From Caballeronia peredens (GTDB taxonomy: Bacteria; Pseudomonadota; Gammaproteobacteria; Burkholderiales; Burkholderiaceae): a DNA stretch of 64,000 nucleotides. The stretch is taken from positions 23,639-87,638 of the forward strand of contig FCOH02000024.1 in the NCBI GenBank assembly GCA_001544595.2. The letters are read 5' to 3'. Within the stretch, counting starts at the first letter, position 1. The number at the start of each line of letters is the position of its first letter. The position numbers were made by a program, and so were the translations under genes. Of the stretch, positions 1-8,145 are shown one piece after another. The notes below the pieces were generated by a model. That model was given only the letters and a program-made list of their open reading frames with translations, did no database searches and was not told the DNA's origin.

Positions 1-1047
1 CTGAAGCGGCTCGTCGCGAGCTTCACGATCGCCGGACGGCATCTTGGCCACGGCGCGCTCGCTGCCGACGAGTTCGCATTTCTCGTCACGCGCAGCTATC
101 AGTCGCATATGCGCGAGTACGCGGAGATGAGCGTGCTCGATCTCTGGTACGAGCGCATCACGTTCGAGCGCATGGTCGGCGCGGTCCAGACGGACGACGC
201 GCGGCGGCGCATAAAGCGCGGCATCGAGCGTGCGTCGCGGCGCACACACGAGACGATGCTGCCGAAGCTCGCGGAGCACATCGGCGACGCGTGGCGCATT
301 CGCGATGCCCCGCCCGCCGTGTTCCATATTCGCGGCAAGAGCACGCTGATCGACAAGAACGATACCTGGATGACGCTCGAAGGCAGCCGCGAAGAGATCA
401 TCGCGGCGCTGATGCGCGATTATGTCGCGACGCTGACACCGGAACGCGCGCAGCTGCTGTCGCAATTCACGCTGCAGGACATCGCGTTCAAGGTGGTCGG
501 CGTGGGCAGCGTCGGGACCCGCTGCCTGGTGCTGCTATTCACGGATCATCATGACAGGCCGCTTTTTCTGCAGATGAAGGAGGCATCGGCATCGGTTGTC
601 GCGCGATACGCGAGGCAAGCCAACGATGCAAATCAAACTGGACACGATGGCCAGCGCGTCGTTCACGGCCAGCGCCTGATGCAGGCAGCCACCGATCCGT
701 TTCTCGGCTGGGCGACCGGCCCGCTCGGTCGTACGCTCTATATCCGCCAGTTACGCGACATGAAAATATCCGCCGAACTCGAAACCTTCGACTCGGACGC
801 GTTTCGGGAGTACGCCGCGATCTGCGGCTGGGCGCTGGCTCGCGCGCATGCGAAATCCGGCGGCTGCGGGATCGAGATATCCGGTTACCTCGGAAACAGC
901 GATCGCATGGCCGAGGCGCTCGTCGCCTACGGACGCGCGTATGCGGATCAGGTGGAAAAAGACTACGAGCTGTTTCGCGCCGCTTGCCGGGACGGCAGAC
1001 TCGAAGCGCGCAGCGACTCGGATATGGCCGCCGACTTCGCGCCGTGA
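1..1047 (+). CDS. DUF2252 family protein, 3' part (5' end outside window)
   Basis: The frame is open from the first base and runs to a TGA at 1045-1047, so the gene starts upstream of the window. About 348 residues are visible, including the segments KRLVASFTIAGRHLG at the edge, VVGVGSVGTRC and LQMKEA, then GQRVVHGQRLMQAATDPFLGW. These are typical of DUF2252 proteins, a family distantly resembling aminoglycoside-phosphotransferase/kinase folds; the biochemical role is not established. The C-terminus (ADFAP) looks natural. No membrane segment or signal peptide is visible in this part. Family assignment is confident, function unknown. Confidence 0.85.
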   Translation: MKRLVASFTIAGRHLGHGALAADEFAFLVTRSYQSHMREYAEMSVLDLWYERITFERMVGAVQTDDARRRIKRGIERASRRTHETMLPKLAEHIGDAWRIRDAPPAVFHIRGKSTLIDKNDTWMTLEGSREEIIAALMRDYVATLTPERAQLLSQFTLQDIAFKVVGVGSVGTRCLVLLFTDHHDRPLFLQMKEASASVVARYARQANDANQTGHDGQRVVHGQRLMQAATDPFLGWATGPLGRTLYIRQLRDMKISAELETFDSDAFREYAAICGWALARAHAKSGGCGIEISGYLGNSDRMAEALVAYGRAYADQVEKDYELFRAACRDGRLEARSDSDMAADFAP

Positions 1048-1123
1048 CTTGCTCGATGACGATTGAACGAGGATGAAACGACGTCAGGCACGCGGTTTGG
1101 GCCGCGTGCCAGGAACGGTTGCG

Positions 1124-1480
1124 TCAGTGCGCGGCGATGGCGAGTCGCGGTCGGCCGTGTCGCGCGGCGCGCTCATAGGCATCCACGGCGAAGGCGAAAA
1201 CAGCGGGCAAGGCGTCGGACGATGCGACGTCGACTACGTCGTCGGTTTCGGGAAAATGAAAATCATCGGGACGCGCGAATAGTTCGCGCAGCGCCGCTTC
1301 ATGTCGCCCGGCAAAGCCCAGGTCGGCCACGGCTTCTGATTCGATTGCATGCAGGAGACGCCAGGTCAGAGGCACCTCTTTGTCGATGTAACGCCCTGCA
1401 ATCTGGCGCGTGATGCGCTCGAGGTCACGCACCGCACGGGCAAACTGCTTCCTGCTCAGATTCTCGCCATTCGACTCCAT
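1124..1480 (-). CDS. Small protein of unknown function behind a LexA (SOS) box
   Basis: This encodes a 118-residue protein, MESNGENLSRKQFARAVRDL..., rich in charged residues and with no signal peptide or membrane segment. I chose the ATG at 1480 because GGAAAGGGG lies a few bases upstream. An upstream in-frame ATG (1519) would start inside the LexA box and is unlikely. I do not recognise a family. The N-terminal half is predicted helical and basic (RKQFARAVRDLERITRQIAGRY); the C-terminal half is acidic then alanine-rich. The gene stands alone on the minus strand, convergent with the DUF2252 gene. A near-consensus LexA site 29 bp upstream implies induction by DNA damage. A DNA-damage or checkpoint role is only inference. 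Confidence 0.75.
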   Translation of the reverse strand: MESNGENLSRKQFARAVRDLERITRQIAGRYIDKEVPLTWRLLHAIESEAVADLGFAGRHEAALRELFARPDDFHFPETDDVVDVASSDALPAVFAFAVDAYERAARHGRPRLAIAAH

Positions 1481-1509
1481 GATCCACCCCTTTCCAACAG
1501 GTCTTATTG

Positions 1510-1529
1510 TACTGTACAAATATACAGTA
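1510..1529 (-). promoter_or_regulatory. LexA/SOS box
   Basis: The plus strand reads TACTGTACAAATATACAGTA, a CTGT-N8-ACAG palindrome with both full 6-base arms of the classical gamma/beta-proteobacterial SOS box. It lies 29 bp upstream of the ATG at 1480. A TACAAT -10-like hexamer on the minus strand (1511-1506) overlaps its proximal edge, so LexA bound here would block RNA polymerase. Confidence 0.85.
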
Positions 1530-1747
1530 CTTGTTGCAATGAAAATAGCGTCTCGCTAGTCGAGCCGGGTGTATGTGCGATTCCGCCTACGTGCGTTTCA
1601 GACATCCGCGGATGTGCGCGCTCGCCAACGAAGCGCATTGTGGAGTCATGCTTGGGAATGGTCCTGGGCGGAGTGCGCAGGCGCTTGAAATCGTCAGTTC
1701 AGGCGCACCGCGCGGCTAATCAAGCTGCAGAGCACGGGAGAACCGAG

Positions 1748-1936
1748 ATGAACAAGGATCAAGTTGAAGGCGTCGGCAAGCAGGTGAAGGGCAAGATCAA
1801 CGAAGGTGTCGGCAAGATGACCGGCGACAAGGTTCAGGAGGCCAAGGGCGACATGCAACAGGCCGCAGGCAAGGTGCAAAAGGGCGTAGGCGATGCGCGC
1901 GAGGACCTGAAGGACGCTGTGAAGAAGAATCCGTAA
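1748..1936 (+). CDS. CsbD family stress protein
   Basis: This is a 62-residue hydrophilic protein, MNKDQVEGVGKQVKGKINEG..., with repeated (V/A)KGK..GVGKMTGDK and QAAGKVQKGVGD segments typical of CsbD-like general stress proteins. Their usual length is 60-70 residues. These proteins are abundant in stress and stationary phase, but their biochemical role is unknown. The start at 1748 is preceded by GGGAGAAC. A longer in-frame reading from 1349 lacks family similarity and crosses the divergent SOS promoter, so it was discarded. The gene is monocistronic and followed by a strong terminator. Confidence 0.9.
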   Translation: MNKDQVEGVGKQVKGKINEGVGKMTGDKVQEAKGDMQQAAGKVQKGVGDAREDLKDAVKKNP

Positions 1937-2000
1937 CCGGACTTCACTCCACTCGCTTCGACGCCGGTTCCAGCGGTGTCGTTCAAGCGGTGTCGATAGA

Positions 2001-2032
2001 ACGGGGCGCACTTGCCGTGCGCCCCGTTTTTC
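2001..2032 (+). terminator. Rho-independent terminator of the CsbD gene
   Basis: A 10-bp stem (CGGGGCGCAC, 2002-2011, pairing with GTGCGCCCCG, 2017-2026) with a 5-nt loop is followed by TTTTT. It sits 65 bp after the CsbD stop codon. Confidence 0.85.
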
Positions 2033-2117
2033 GTCATTCGCTCAGCTTGGCCGGTTTCATTCGTCCGACGTTTATGCGCATAAAGTCGCGCAGGTGGCTT
2101 GCTGGGACGACCTCGCC

Positions 2118-2720
2118 TCAACCGTGAATCACGATGAGCAGCGCCTTGGCGTCAGAACGTCCGACGTTGCGAATGGCATGCGCTTCGTCCGCCGCATAGC
2201 GGGCGGTTTCACCCGCTTTGAGACGACGCGTCGCGCCCGATGCATCGACTTCGATCGAGCCGTTCAGCACCGTGAGATGTTCGCGCGTTCCCGGTTCATG
2301 CGCATTCGACGTCAGCGATGCGCCCGATTGCAGAGTGAGCTCGTACCACTCGAACTTGCCGGCGAGCTCGATCGGCCCCCAGACACGCAATTGATATCCG
2401 CCGTTATCGCCGGTCAATGTCGGAATGTCATGCGGTCCGGCGACCCGGATCGCTTCAACCGGCCTTTGCTGCGCAAACAGTTGATCGAGGCTGATGCCGA
2501 GTGCGTTGGTCAGTCGCCACGCGACTGCAATGGTCGGATTGGCCTTGTCGCGTTCGATTTCCGACAGCATCGACTTCGAAACGCCTGCAGCGCGCGACAA
2601 GTCGTCGAGCGTCAGCTTTCGTTCATTGCGCAGACGCTGAATGACTTCACCGACACGCGGCGGTGTTGCCCCGGCTCCGGCGAGGTCGCCTGTCTTTCCT
2701 TCTGAAGCCATGCTTGCCAT
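2118..2720 (-). CDS. XRE-family regulator with C-terminal cupin domain
   Basis: This 200-residue protein has an N-terminal helix-turn-helix (about residues 22-78: IQRLRNERKLTLDDLSRAAG, then VSKSMLSEIERDKANPTI) and a C-terminal cupin_2 barrel (about 120-195). Such HTH-cupin regulators sense small metabolites, often amino acids or their derivatives. It diverges from kbl-tdh with about 166 bp between, and a nested inverted repeat in that gap is a likely operator. It probably controls threonine catabolism and itself. The start ATG at 2720 follows GGGATTC; a second ATG at 2711 is also possible. Confidence 0.85.
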   Translation of the reverse strand: MASMASEGKTGDLAGAGATPPRVGEVIQRLRNERKLTLDDLSRAAGVSKSMLSEIERDKANPTIAVAWRLTNALGISLDQLFAQQRPVEAIRVAGPHDIPTLTGDNGGYQLRVWGPIELAGKFEWYELTLQSGASLTSNAHEPGTREHLTVLNGSIEVDASGATRRLKAGETARYAADEAHAIRNVGRSDAKALLIVIHG

Positions 2721-2750
2721 GAATCCCGCGATCCTTTAGAGTGTTCGGCA

Positions 2751-2788
2751 TATCGGAATTCAGTTCGAAATATCGAACCTGTCCGATA
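2751..2788. promoter_or_regulatory. Nested inverted repeats, probable operator for the XRE-cupin regulator
   Basis: Outer arms TATCGGA (2751-2757) and TCCGATA (2782-2788) enclose an inner palindrome GTTCGA-AATA-TCGAAC (2763-2778); the centres differ by one base. The array sits between the divergent regulator and kbl, where a shared operator would be expected. Confidence 0.6.
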
Positions 2789-2886
2789 CGATGGATGCAC
2801 TATAACAGGGCTAGGGGCTCGCGTGCGCGCGCCTGATCGAAAACGGCGTCTGGTTTCCGGCGGCAGCCTAAAAATAAAGGATTGCG

Positions 2887-4089
2887 ATGAACGACCGATA
2901 TCTCTCTCATCTGCGCTCGACACTCGACGAGATCCGCGCGGCGGGCTTCTACAAGCATGAACGCGTGATCGCGAGCCCGCAGTCCTCGGATATCCGGCTC
3001 GCGGACGGCAGCGACGTGCTGAATTTCTGCGCCAACAATTATCTCGGTCTGGCAGACGATCCTCGCCTTGTCGACGCGGCGAAGGCCGGACTCGACGCCG
3101 ACGGATTCGGCATGGCGTCGGTTCGTTTCATTTGTGGGACGCAGACCGTACACAAGGAACTGGAGCGAGCCGTCTCGCAATTCCTCGGAACCGACGACGC
3201 GATTCTCTACTCGAGCTGCTTCGACGCGAACGGCGGTCTTTTCGAGACGTTGCTGACTGAAGAAGACGCAATCATCAGCGATGAACTGAATCACGCCAGC
3301 ATCATCGACGGCGTGCGACTCTCGAAAGCGAAGCGCCTTCGTTACAAGAACAACGACCTTGCCGATCTCGAAGCGCGCCTGCAGGAGGCAGATGCCGCCG
3401 GCGCGCGCTTCAAGCTGATCGCGACGGATGGCGTGTTCTCGATGGACGGCATCATCGCCGATCTCGCCGGCATCTGCGATCTCGCCGACCGTTACGGCGC
3501 ACTCGTGATGGTCGACGATTCGCACGCCGTGGGCTTCATCGGTGAGAACGGGCGCGGAACGCCCGAACACTGCGGCGTGCTCGACCGCGTGGATATCATC
3601 ACCGGGACGCTCGGCAAGGCGCTCGGCGGTGCATCGGGCGGCTATGTCGCGGCGCACCAGGAAATCATCGACTTGTTGCGCCAGCGCAGCCGACCTTATT
3701 TGTTTTCGAATTCCTTGGCGCCGAGCATCGCGACGGCATCGCTGAAGGTGCTCGAATTGCTCGAGAGCGACGAAGGCGCAACCCTGCGCAAGCGCGTCCG
3801 TGAAAACGGCGCGCACATCCGCAAGGCGATGACTTCCCTCGGCTTCAATCTTGTTCCCGGCGAACATCCGATCATTCCCGTGATGCTCGGCGATGCGCAA
3901 CTCGCGTCGAAGATGGCCGATGCGCTGCTGAACGAAGGCGTCTACGTGATCGGCTTTTCCTTTCCCGTCGTGCCGAAAGGACGCGCCCGCATCCGTACGC
4001 AGATGAGCGCGGCGCACACGCCGGAGCAAATCGATCGCGCCGTCGATGCATTCGCGCGCGTTGGCCGATCTCTAGGGGTCATCCGCTGA
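2887..4089 (+). CDS. kbl: Glycine C-acetyltransferase (2-amino-3-ketobutyrate CoA ligase)
   Basis: This 400-residue PLP-dependent alpha-oxoamine synthase is close in length to E. coli Kbl (398). It cleaves 2-amino-3-ketobutyrate with CoA to give glycine and acetyl-CoA, the second step of threonine degradation. Visible features are NFCANNYLGLADDPR near the N-terminus, MVDDSHAVGFIGENGRGT, and the PLP lysine in ITGTLGKALGGASGG. AAAGGA precedes the ATG. It is followed 98 bp later by tdh on the same strand, the classical kbl-tdh pair, and is divergent from the XRE-cupin regulator. Confidence 0.97.
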   Translation: MNDRYLSHLRSTLDEIRAAGFYKHERVIASPQSSDIRLADGSDVLNFCANNYLGLADDPRLVDAAKAGLDADGFGMASVRFICGTQTVHKELERAVSQFLGTDDAILYSSCFDANGGLFETLLTEEDAIISDELNHASIIDGVRLSKAKRLRYKNNDLADLEARLQEADAAGARFKLIATDGVFSMDGIIADLAGICDLADRYGALVMVDDSHAVGFIGENGRGTPEHCGVLDRVDIITGTLGKALGGASGGYVAAHQEIIDLLRQRSRPYLFSNSLAPSIATASLKVLELLESDEGATLRKRVRENGAHIRKAMTSLGFNLVPGEHPIIPVMLGDAQLASKMADALLNEGVYVIGFSFPVVPKGRARIRTQMSAAHTPEQIDRAVDAFARVGRSLGVIR

Positions 4090-4187
4090 GCGAGCCCCGC
4101 CCCGACTTTATGCGCATAAAGGCCCGGCGACTACGCGATCCCGCGGCCCCGCGACCATCCAACGAAGAAACACCGAGATCAAACGCA

Positions 4188-5219
4188 ATGAAAGCCCTCG
4201 CCAAACTTGAACGCGCGCCCGGCCTGACCTTGACGCGCGTGAAGCGTCCCGAAGTCGGCCATAACGACGTGCTCATCCGCATCCGCAAGACGGCTATTTG
4301 CGGCACCGACATCCATATCTGGAAGTGGGACGAATGGGCTCAGAAGACGATTCCCGTACCGATGCACGTCGGGCATGAATACGTCGGTGAGATTGTCGAG
4401 ATGGGTCAGGAAGTGCGCGGCTTCGCCATCGGCGATCGCGTGTCCGGCGAAGGTCACATCACGTGCGGTTTCTGCCGGAACTGTCGTGCCGGACGCCGTC
4501 ATTTGTGCCGCAATACCGTCGGCGTCGGCGTGAACCGCGAAGGCGCGTTCGCCGAATATCTCGTGATTCCCGCCTTCAACGCGTTCAAGATTCCGCCCGA
4601 TATTTCAGACGACCTCGCCGCGATCTTCGATCCCTTCGGTAATGCGACGCACACGGCCCTCTCGTTCAACCTCGTGGGCGAAGACGTGCTGATCACCGGC
4701 GCCGGACCGATCGGTGTGATGGCCGTCGCGATCGCGCGGCACGTCGGCGCACGGAACGTCGTCGTGACCGATGTGAACGACTATCGCCTCGAACTCGCCC
4801 GCAAGATGGGCGCGACGCGCGCTGTCAACGTGGCGAACGAAAACCTGCGCGACGTCATGAGCGAACTCGGCATGACCGAAGGTTTCGACGTCGGTCTGGA
4901 AATGTCCGGCGTGCCGAGCGCGTTCACTGCGATGCTCGAATCGATGAATCACGGCGGCAAGGTCGCGCTGCTCGGCATTCCGCCCGCGCAAACGGCAATC
5001 GACTGGAATCAGGTGATCTTCAAGGGACTCGAGATCAAAGGCATCTACGGGCGCGAGATGTTCGAAACCTGGTACAAGATGGTCGCGATGCTGCAGAGCG
5101 GTCTCGATCTCTCGCCGATCCTCACGCACACCTTTCCCGTCGACGACTATCAGCGCGCTTTCGATACGATGCTCTCGGGCAACAGCGGCAAAGTCGTGCT
5201 CGACTGGACGGCGGCCTGA
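4188..5219 (+). CDS. tdh: L-threonine 3-dehydrogenase
   Basis: This 343-residue zinc-dependent medium-chain dehydrogenase (E. coli Tdh is 341) oxidises L-threonine to 2-amino-3-ketobutyrate with NAD+, feeding Kbl. The catalytic zinc cysteine lies in ICGTDIHIW and the histidine in HVGHEYVGEI. Structural-zinc cysteines lie in CGFCRNCRAGRRHLC, and the NAD-binding glycine motif is ITGAGPIGVMA. The start MKALAKLERAPGL matches the family N-terminus; longer in-frame starts from 4110 were rejected. Its end is only 12 bp from the convergent YceI gene. Confidence 0.97.
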   Translation: MKALAKLERAPGLTLTRVKRPEVGHNDVLIRIRKTAICGTDIHIWKWDEWAQKTIPVPMHVGHEYVGEIVEMGQEVRGFAIGDRVSGEGHITCGFCRNCRAGRRHLCRNTVGVGVNREGAFAEYLVIPAFNAFKIPPDISDDLAAIFDPFGNATHTALSFNLVGEDVLITGAGPIGVMAVAIARHVGARNVVVTDVNDYRLELARKMGATRAVNVANENLRDVMSELGMTEGFDVGLEMSGVPSAFTAMLESMNHGGKVALLGIPPAQTAIDWNQVIFKGLEIKGIYGREMFETWYKMVAMLQSGLDLSPILTHTFPVDDYQRAFDTMLSGNSGKVVLDWTAA

Positions 5220-5231
5220 GCCGACATCGCG

Positions 5232-5864
5232 TTATTGAGAAGCGGGCGCCTTCGAGAACTCCGCCTGAATCGCGACGTGAACATCGTCGCCGACTGCCGG
5301 ATACCACGTCGACAATCCGAATTGCGCGCGGCTGAAATGTCCATCGGCTGAAAAGCCCAGCGTTTCCTGTTTCGTGAGCGGGTTCACCGCGTGCCCGTTG
5401 AAGGTCACATTCAGCGTGACCGGTTTCGTGGTGCCGCGGATCGTCAGATCGCCCGTCAATGTGCCTTTGTCGTCGCCTGTGCGCTGAAAGCTCGTGCTCA
5501 CGAAGACAATATTCGGGTAGCGTTCGACGTCGAACATGTCGGGCCCCTTCAGCATGCGATCGAGCAAGGGCACGTTGGTGTTCACGCTCGCGGCATCGAT
5601 GGTCGCGCGCACCGAGCTTCCGGACATTCCGTCCGCATTCCAGTCGAGTTGCGCCGTCGTCTTGTCGAATCGGATGACAAAGCGCGAGTAATGGAAATGA
5701 TCGACGTCGAAGCTCACGTTCCAGTGATGCGGATCGAGCTGGTAATGCCCCGGCGGCACGCTCGATTCGCTCGACGACACATGGTGCGTAACCACCTGCA
5801 ACGGCGTGCAGGCCGTAAACGCGGCAACGAGAAGGGATGAAAACAGAGGCTTCAAAATCTTCAT
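5232..5864 (-). CDS. YceI-family periplasmic protein, probable lipoprotein
   Basis: This 210-residue protein starts MKILKPLFSSLLVAAFTAC, a signal sequence ending in a plausible lipobox cysteine at residue 19. The YceI lipocalin-like domain follows: GHYQLDPHHWNVSFDVDHF, ERYPNIVFVSTSF, and GDLTIRGTTKPVTL. YceI proteins bind isoprenoid or other long hydrophobic molecules in the periplasm; the physiological role is usually unknown. The lipobox is imperfect (FTAC), so simple export is an alternative. It is convergent with tdh and divergent from the next gene. Confidence 0.9.
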   Translation of the reverse strand: MKILKPLFSSLLVAAFTACTPLQVVTHHVSSSESSVPPGHYQLDPHHWNVSFDVDHFHYSRFVIRFDKTTAQLDWNADGMSGSSVRATIDAASVNTNVPLLDRMLKGPDMFDVERYPNIVFVSTSFQRTGDDKGTLTGDLTIRGTTKPVTLNVTFNGHAVNPLTKQETLGFSADGHFSRAQFGLSTWYPAVGDDVHVAIQAEFSKAPASQ

Positions 5865-6045
5865 CGCGCAATGCCTCGAATAAAGAAAACAGGAATTCGA
5901 GCAGTTTCGCCGAGATCGCAAAAACGTGCGCGTGCCGTCACGTTCCTTTCGCCCAACTACACGAGAATGGCGCGATCGGTTAGAGTTCGCCTCGACCTTC
6001 ATATCAAAAAAAGGCGCCATGGCTCCGCGCGATGGCGGAAAACCT

Positions 6046-6573
6046 ATGCGCTCGTGGCAGTCCGGCATCCGTACGATTCGACTCTTTCGCGCCCGCTTGC
6101 TGACGGTGTCCGCTGTGGCGATGTCGCTGTGGGCGCCCGTTGCGCACGCAAGCTGGTGCGACGACGGTCTCTGGGTCGATGCGATGATCGGTTCGCATCA
6201 CGTCAATCCGGATAAGGAGTTCAAGCAGTTCAATCCGGGGATCGGCCTGGAATGCTGGGTCTCGCCGCAATGGGCGCTGACGGGTGGCTACTTCCGCAAC
6301 TCGCTGTCAAAGCCGTCGTTCTATGGCGGCGGCGTCTGGGCACCCGAATTTCTTCACTGGCGCTTCGTCAGGCTCGCCGCGATGGCCGGCCTCATCTCCG
6401 GATACGACTACGGCAACTGGGGCCTCGGCCATAACCATACGGTCGGACCGGTGGCCGCGCCGCTCATCATGTTCGACTACAAGCGCGTCGGCGCGAACAT
6501 CATTCTGATTCCGCCGATTCCGTCGGACGATCTGCCGTTCACCATCGGTTTCATGCTCAGAGTGAAATTCTGA
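6046..6573 (+). CDS. Small outer-membrane beta-barrel-like protein with signal peptide
   Basis: This is a 175-residue protein from the ATG at 6046 (GGCGGA spaced 6 bases upstream); an ATG at 6019 is an alternative. A basic N-region and hydrophobic stretch (LLTVSAVAMSLW) end at APVAHA, a good signal-peptidase I site. The mature part is rich in Gly/Trp/Tyr/Phe with alternating polar/apolar strands (GIGLECWVSPQWALTGGYFR, PFTIGFMLRVKF) and ends in F, as outer-membrane barrels do. I do not assign a named family. PagL-like or phage-type small barrels are possible relatives, but no catalytic signature was verified. Confidence 0.7.
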   Translation: MRSWQSGIRTIRLFRARLLTVSAVAMSLWAPVAHASWCDDGLWVDAMIGSHHVNPDKEFKQFNPGIGLECWVSPQWALTGGYFRNSLSKPSFYGGGVWAPEFLHWRFVRLAAMAGLISGYDYGNWGLGHNHTVGPVAAPLIMFDYKRVGANIILIPPIPSDDLPFTIGFMLRVKF

Positions 6574-6589
6574 GTAATCCTGAATAATC

Positions 6590-7969
6590 TCACCTTGCGC
6601 TCAACGCTCGTTCGAACCTCGGATCGCCGAGATACGCGACGTTGAAGCGACACCACGGCGACACGTCGTTCGCGTGCGCGGAAAAGATTGTTCCCGGCGC
6701 GAGAATCACGTGCTTGTCCAGCATCTCTTTTGCAAAGGCGATGGAATCGTCGCGCCCCGGCAGCCGCGCCCAGAGATACAGACTCTGATCGCTCACCTTG
6801 AAAATGGTCGCGCCGAGACGCGTCAACGCTTCGACGCCCGTGGCCGTCGCGCGCTTGAGGCGCTCCTGCAAGCGATTCGTGTGACGCAGGAAATGACCAT
6901 CGCTGACGATGGCGTCGAGCGTGCGCTCGCAATATTCGCTGCTGCTCACGTGCGTCAGCATCTTCACGTCGGCGAGGTCGCTGGCGAGATCGGCATCGCA
7001 GGCGAGGAAGCCCACGCGCAGCGCCGCCGATACCGACTTCGAAAAGCTGCCGACGTAGATGGTGCGCCGCAGTTGATCCAGCGCGCAGATGCGTGTGGCC
7101 GAGCGCGGCTTCAGATCGGCGAGCGCGTCGTTCTCCACGACGATCAGATCGTGCGCCTCCGCAAGCTGCAAGATGCGATGCGCCTTGGCCGCGCTGATAT
7201 CCGTCGCGGTCGGATTGTGCCCGACCGATTGCGTGAAAAAGAGCCGCGGACGATGCGCTTTCAAGCGCTCTTCGAGCGCAGCGATATCCGGACCATCGAC
7301 GCCACGTGGCACGCCGATGATATTCGCCCCTGACAGCTTCAGCTTGCCGAAGAGCGCGTAATAACCGGGATCGTCGACGAGCACGGTGTCTCCCGCGCGC
7401 ACGAAGTAACGCACGACCATGTCCATCGCCTGATTGGCGCCGTGCGTGAGCACGATCTGCTGCGGCGCGGCCTCGATTTCATAGCCCGCGAGTTTTTGCT
7501 GCAGATGCTGGCGCAACGGCAGATAGCCGAAGCGGCTGCCATAACGAAACAGCGAAGCGACACCCGTTCGCACCACGCGCTGATGAAAGTGATCGAGCCG
7601 CGTTTCTTCGAGCCAGGCGACAGGCGGAAAGCCTTCGCCGAGATTGAGAAAATCCGGCTTGCTCTGCAACTGTTCGCGCATGAGCCAGACGGAATCCATC
7701 GCGCGGTCGAGCGTGGGAGCGTCTTCATCGTGTTGCTGCGCCTTTGCCACACTCGCGACGTAAAAGCCCGCACCGCGCCGCGGCTCGATGAGACCGTTCG
7801 CCGTCAACATGTCGAACGCGCTGATGACCGTGTTTTTCGAGCATCCGTTCGCCTCAGCGTATTCCCTGATCGAAGGGAGTTTGTCCCCCGCGCGCAGCAC
7901 GCCTTCCGTGATCTGTCTGGCGAGATTGTTCGCGAGTGTCGCCGATAGACTCGGCTTCTCGTCCCGCAT
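6590..7969 (-). CDS. MocR-type regulator (GntR wHTH fused to aminotransferase fold)
   Basis: This 459-residue protein has an N-terminal GntR winged helix (about residues 8-75: GDKLPSIREYAEANGCSKNT) joined to a class I aminotransferase-like domain. The PLP lysine lies in IYVGSFSKSVSAALRVGFL. MocR regulators bind PLP and an amino compound and usually control a divergent operon. Here the divergent operon is HMG-CoA reductase/lyase plus a transporter. The ATG at 7969 follows CAGGGAAA; a longer start at 8047 would cross the operator repeats. GGTACA repeats in the 176-bp divergent gap are likely its sites. Confidence 0.88.
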   Translation of the reverse strand: MRDEKPSLSATLANNLARQITEGVLRAGDKLPSIREYAEANGCSKNTVISAFDMLTANGLIEPRRGAGFYVASVAKAQQHDEDAPTLDRAMDSVWLMREQLQSKPDFLNLGEGFPPVAWLEETRLDHFHQRVVRTGVASLFRYGSRFGYLPLRQHLQQKLAGYEIEAAPQQIVLTHGANQAMDMVVRYFVRAGDTVLVDDPGYYALFGKLKLSGANIIGVPRGVDGPDIAALEERLKAHRPRLFFTQSVGHNPTATDISAAKAHRILQLAEAHDLIVVENDALADLKPRSATRICALDQLRRTIYVGSFSKSVSAALRVGFLACDADLASDLADVKMLTHVSSSEYCERTLDAIVSDGHFLRHTNRLQERLKRATATGVEALTRLGATIFKVSDQSLYLWARLPGRDDSIAFAKEMLDKHVILAPGTIFSAHANDVSPWCRFNVAYLGDPRFERALSAR

Positions 7970-8006
7970 CGTGTTTCCCTGTTCTGAAATTGATCGAGCC
8001 GTATTG

Positions 8007-8056
8007 GGTACAGTGCGCGCACTGTTTGTCGAAATTGTACCTTTCAAATGGGTACA
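8007..8056. promoter_or_regulatory. GGTACA repeats, probable MocR operator
   Basis: TGGGTACAGT occurs twice in direct orientation (8005-8014 and 8049-8058; cores GGTACA at 8007 and 8051, 44 bp apart). An inverted core TGTACC lies at 8036-8041. Direct repeats separated by several helical turns are typical of MocR/GabR operators. The array is centred between the regulator and the HMG-CoA reductase gene. Confidence 0.6.
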
Positions 8057-8145
8057 GTCCGCCTATTATTCGCCCATCCGGCGCCTCGCTGCAAGCACCG
8101 CTGGCAGACACCCAAAACACACATCCAGTCAGTAGAGGAAGACAC

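Noticed and set aside
1349..1747. N-terminal extension of the CsbD frame
   Set aside because: It crosses the divergent SOS promoter, has no family similarity, and CsbD proteins are 60-70 residues.
2800..4029. 409-residue minus-strand open frame opposite kbl
   Set aside because: It is the antisense of the strongly conserved kbl frame; low-complexity His/Arg/Asp-rich composition is typical of antisense frames in high-GC DNA.
2887..5219. Glycine riboswitch upstream of kbl-tdh
   Set aside because: The 166-bp divergent gap contains no glycine-aptamer-like tandem structure; an HTH-cupin regulator with operator repeats explains control.
7970..8047. Longer MocR N-terminus starting at 8047
   Set aside because: It would place the start within the operator repeats, adds residues not seen in the family, and has no better ribosome-binding site.
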